Below, in pieces: positions 45,825-46,211 of a stretch of DNA of 46,211 nt. A program made the position numbers and the translations under genes. Source of the stretch: a bacterium (GTDB lineage Bacteria > Patescibacteriota > Minisyncoccia > Minisyncoccales > DAOWIS01); contig DAOWIS010000007.1 of assembly GCA_030640805.1 (NCBI GenBank), positions 1 to 46,211 of the forward strand, in the 5' to 3' direction. Below the pieces are notes generated by a model that worked only from the letters and a program-made list of their open reading frames with translations, searched no databases and was not told where the DNA came from. Positions within the stretch are counted from its first letter, which is position 1. Every line of letters starts with the position of its first letter.

Positions 45825-46211
45825 ATGGCAGACATTAAAACCGCTTTTAGTCTTTTTTTGATTATTGTCTTGGTAGTGGCTGGCTACGTTCTTTTTCGTT
45901 ATGTATTTTTACCTTTAGCCGGAGAGGATCTTGGGTTTTTTGGGAAAAAAGGAGGAGGGGGAATTTTTAAATCTCAAGATGGAGGAGAAAATTGGAGACC
46001 AATGATAGAAGTAGAAGGAGAAGAAAAAGCAAATATTGGAAAGGTATTTGTCTCTGATTTAGTTTTTGGTCCCCAAAATTCCAATATTTTATATTTAGCT
46101 GCTGGCAAAGACGGATTATTTAGAAGTGAAAATAGAGCTGAAACATGGCAAAAGATTGGAGAAGGGCTAAAGAAAGGAACTCTAATTTCTAAAAGAGCCA
46201 TTGATCCGCAG
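45825..46211 (+). CDS. Membrane-anchored BNR/VPS10-like propeller protein (3' end outside window)
   Basis: The first 129 codons are visible. A membrane helix (AFSLFLIIVLVVAGYVLFRY) near the N-terminus is followed by GGGIFKSQDGGENWRPMIEV, an Asp-box (S-x-D-x-G-x-x-W) typical of BNR propellers. Then VFGPQNSNILYLAAGKDGLF and RSENRAETWQKIGEGL give a second, degenerate Asp-box. The protein is therefore probably an envelope-anchored propeller. A GAAGGA ribosome site is present. What it binds cannot be told from this fragment. Confidence 0.75.
   Translation, partial: MADIKTAFSLFLIIVLVVAGYVLFRYVFLPLAGEDLGFFGKKGGGGIFKSQDGGENWRPMIEVEGEEKANIGKVFVSDLVFGPQNSNILYLAAGKDGLFRSENRAETWQKIGEGLKKGTLISKRAIDPQ

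Overview
The window is an AT-rich, gene-dense stretch of bacterial chromosome that most resembles the Candidate Phyla Radiation (Patescibacteria), Parcubacteria-like. This placement rests on gene content and protein style, not on a database search. The signs are a compact alpha-operon ribosomal cluster with Lys-rich tails on several proteins, a short alanyl-tRNA synthetase, a pairing of an FtsA/PilM-like protein with a baseplate-J-like protein, PEGA/TolB-like and PsbP-like envelope proteins, many genes without a Shine-Dalgarno sequence, and no phage or plasmid backbone. TGA is used repeatedly as a normal stop (for example at the ends of hpf, pdaD, secF and holB), so the standard bacterial code applies.

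Layout. 1-286 is the 3' end of murB. 287-1037 is mostly non-coding, with large inverted repeats and a 30-residue Lys/Thr peptide. 1038-9006 holds hpf, pdaD (pyruvoyl arginine decarboxylase), secA, a NYN RNase-like gene, a cysteine-peptidase-like gene carrying a copied SEC-C tail, secD and secF. 9119-21552 is an accessory block: a sigma-region-4/winged-helix regulator, a split and interrupted TraD/VirB4-like ATPase with its membrane partner, a YkuK-type RNase H-like protein, a membrane TPR protein, two paralogous coiled-coil membrane proteins, and a second fused copy of the ATPase. 21641-27364 holds a RelBE-type toxin-antitoxin pair, alaS and the FtsA/PilM-like and baseplate-J-like pair. 27400-31894 is infA-rpmJ-rpsM-rpsK-rpsD-rpoA-rplQ-rplM-rpsI. 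31909-38383 has a Cas4-like nuclease, two secreted or anchored surface proteins and two minus-strand genes. 38545-46211 holds murA, mreB, two GT4 glycosyltransferases, an orphan gene, holB and the start of a BNR-type propeller protein.

Functionally the window combines protein export (SecA, SecD, SecF), cell-wall synthesis and shape (MurB, MurA, MreB), translation and transcription, and a membrane-ATPase accessory block that could be a DNA or protein transport or pilus machine.

The most unusual layer lies in the DNA between and inside the genes. Short repeats with a strict 7-base period but many different unit sequences occur in spacers and also inside secA, alaS, rplM, murB and a glycosyltransferase. 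Palindromic elements are inserted in frame into secA, the ATPase and both glycosyltransferases. Palindromes with a GTTNAAC centre and compensating arms recur, and a 28-base palindrome occurs twice. Two genes share an almost identical promoter-leader with a boxA-like motif; a third has a related one and a fourth a similar promoter. Many other genes appear to be leaderless, with the start codon about 6-10 bases after a TATAAT-like box.
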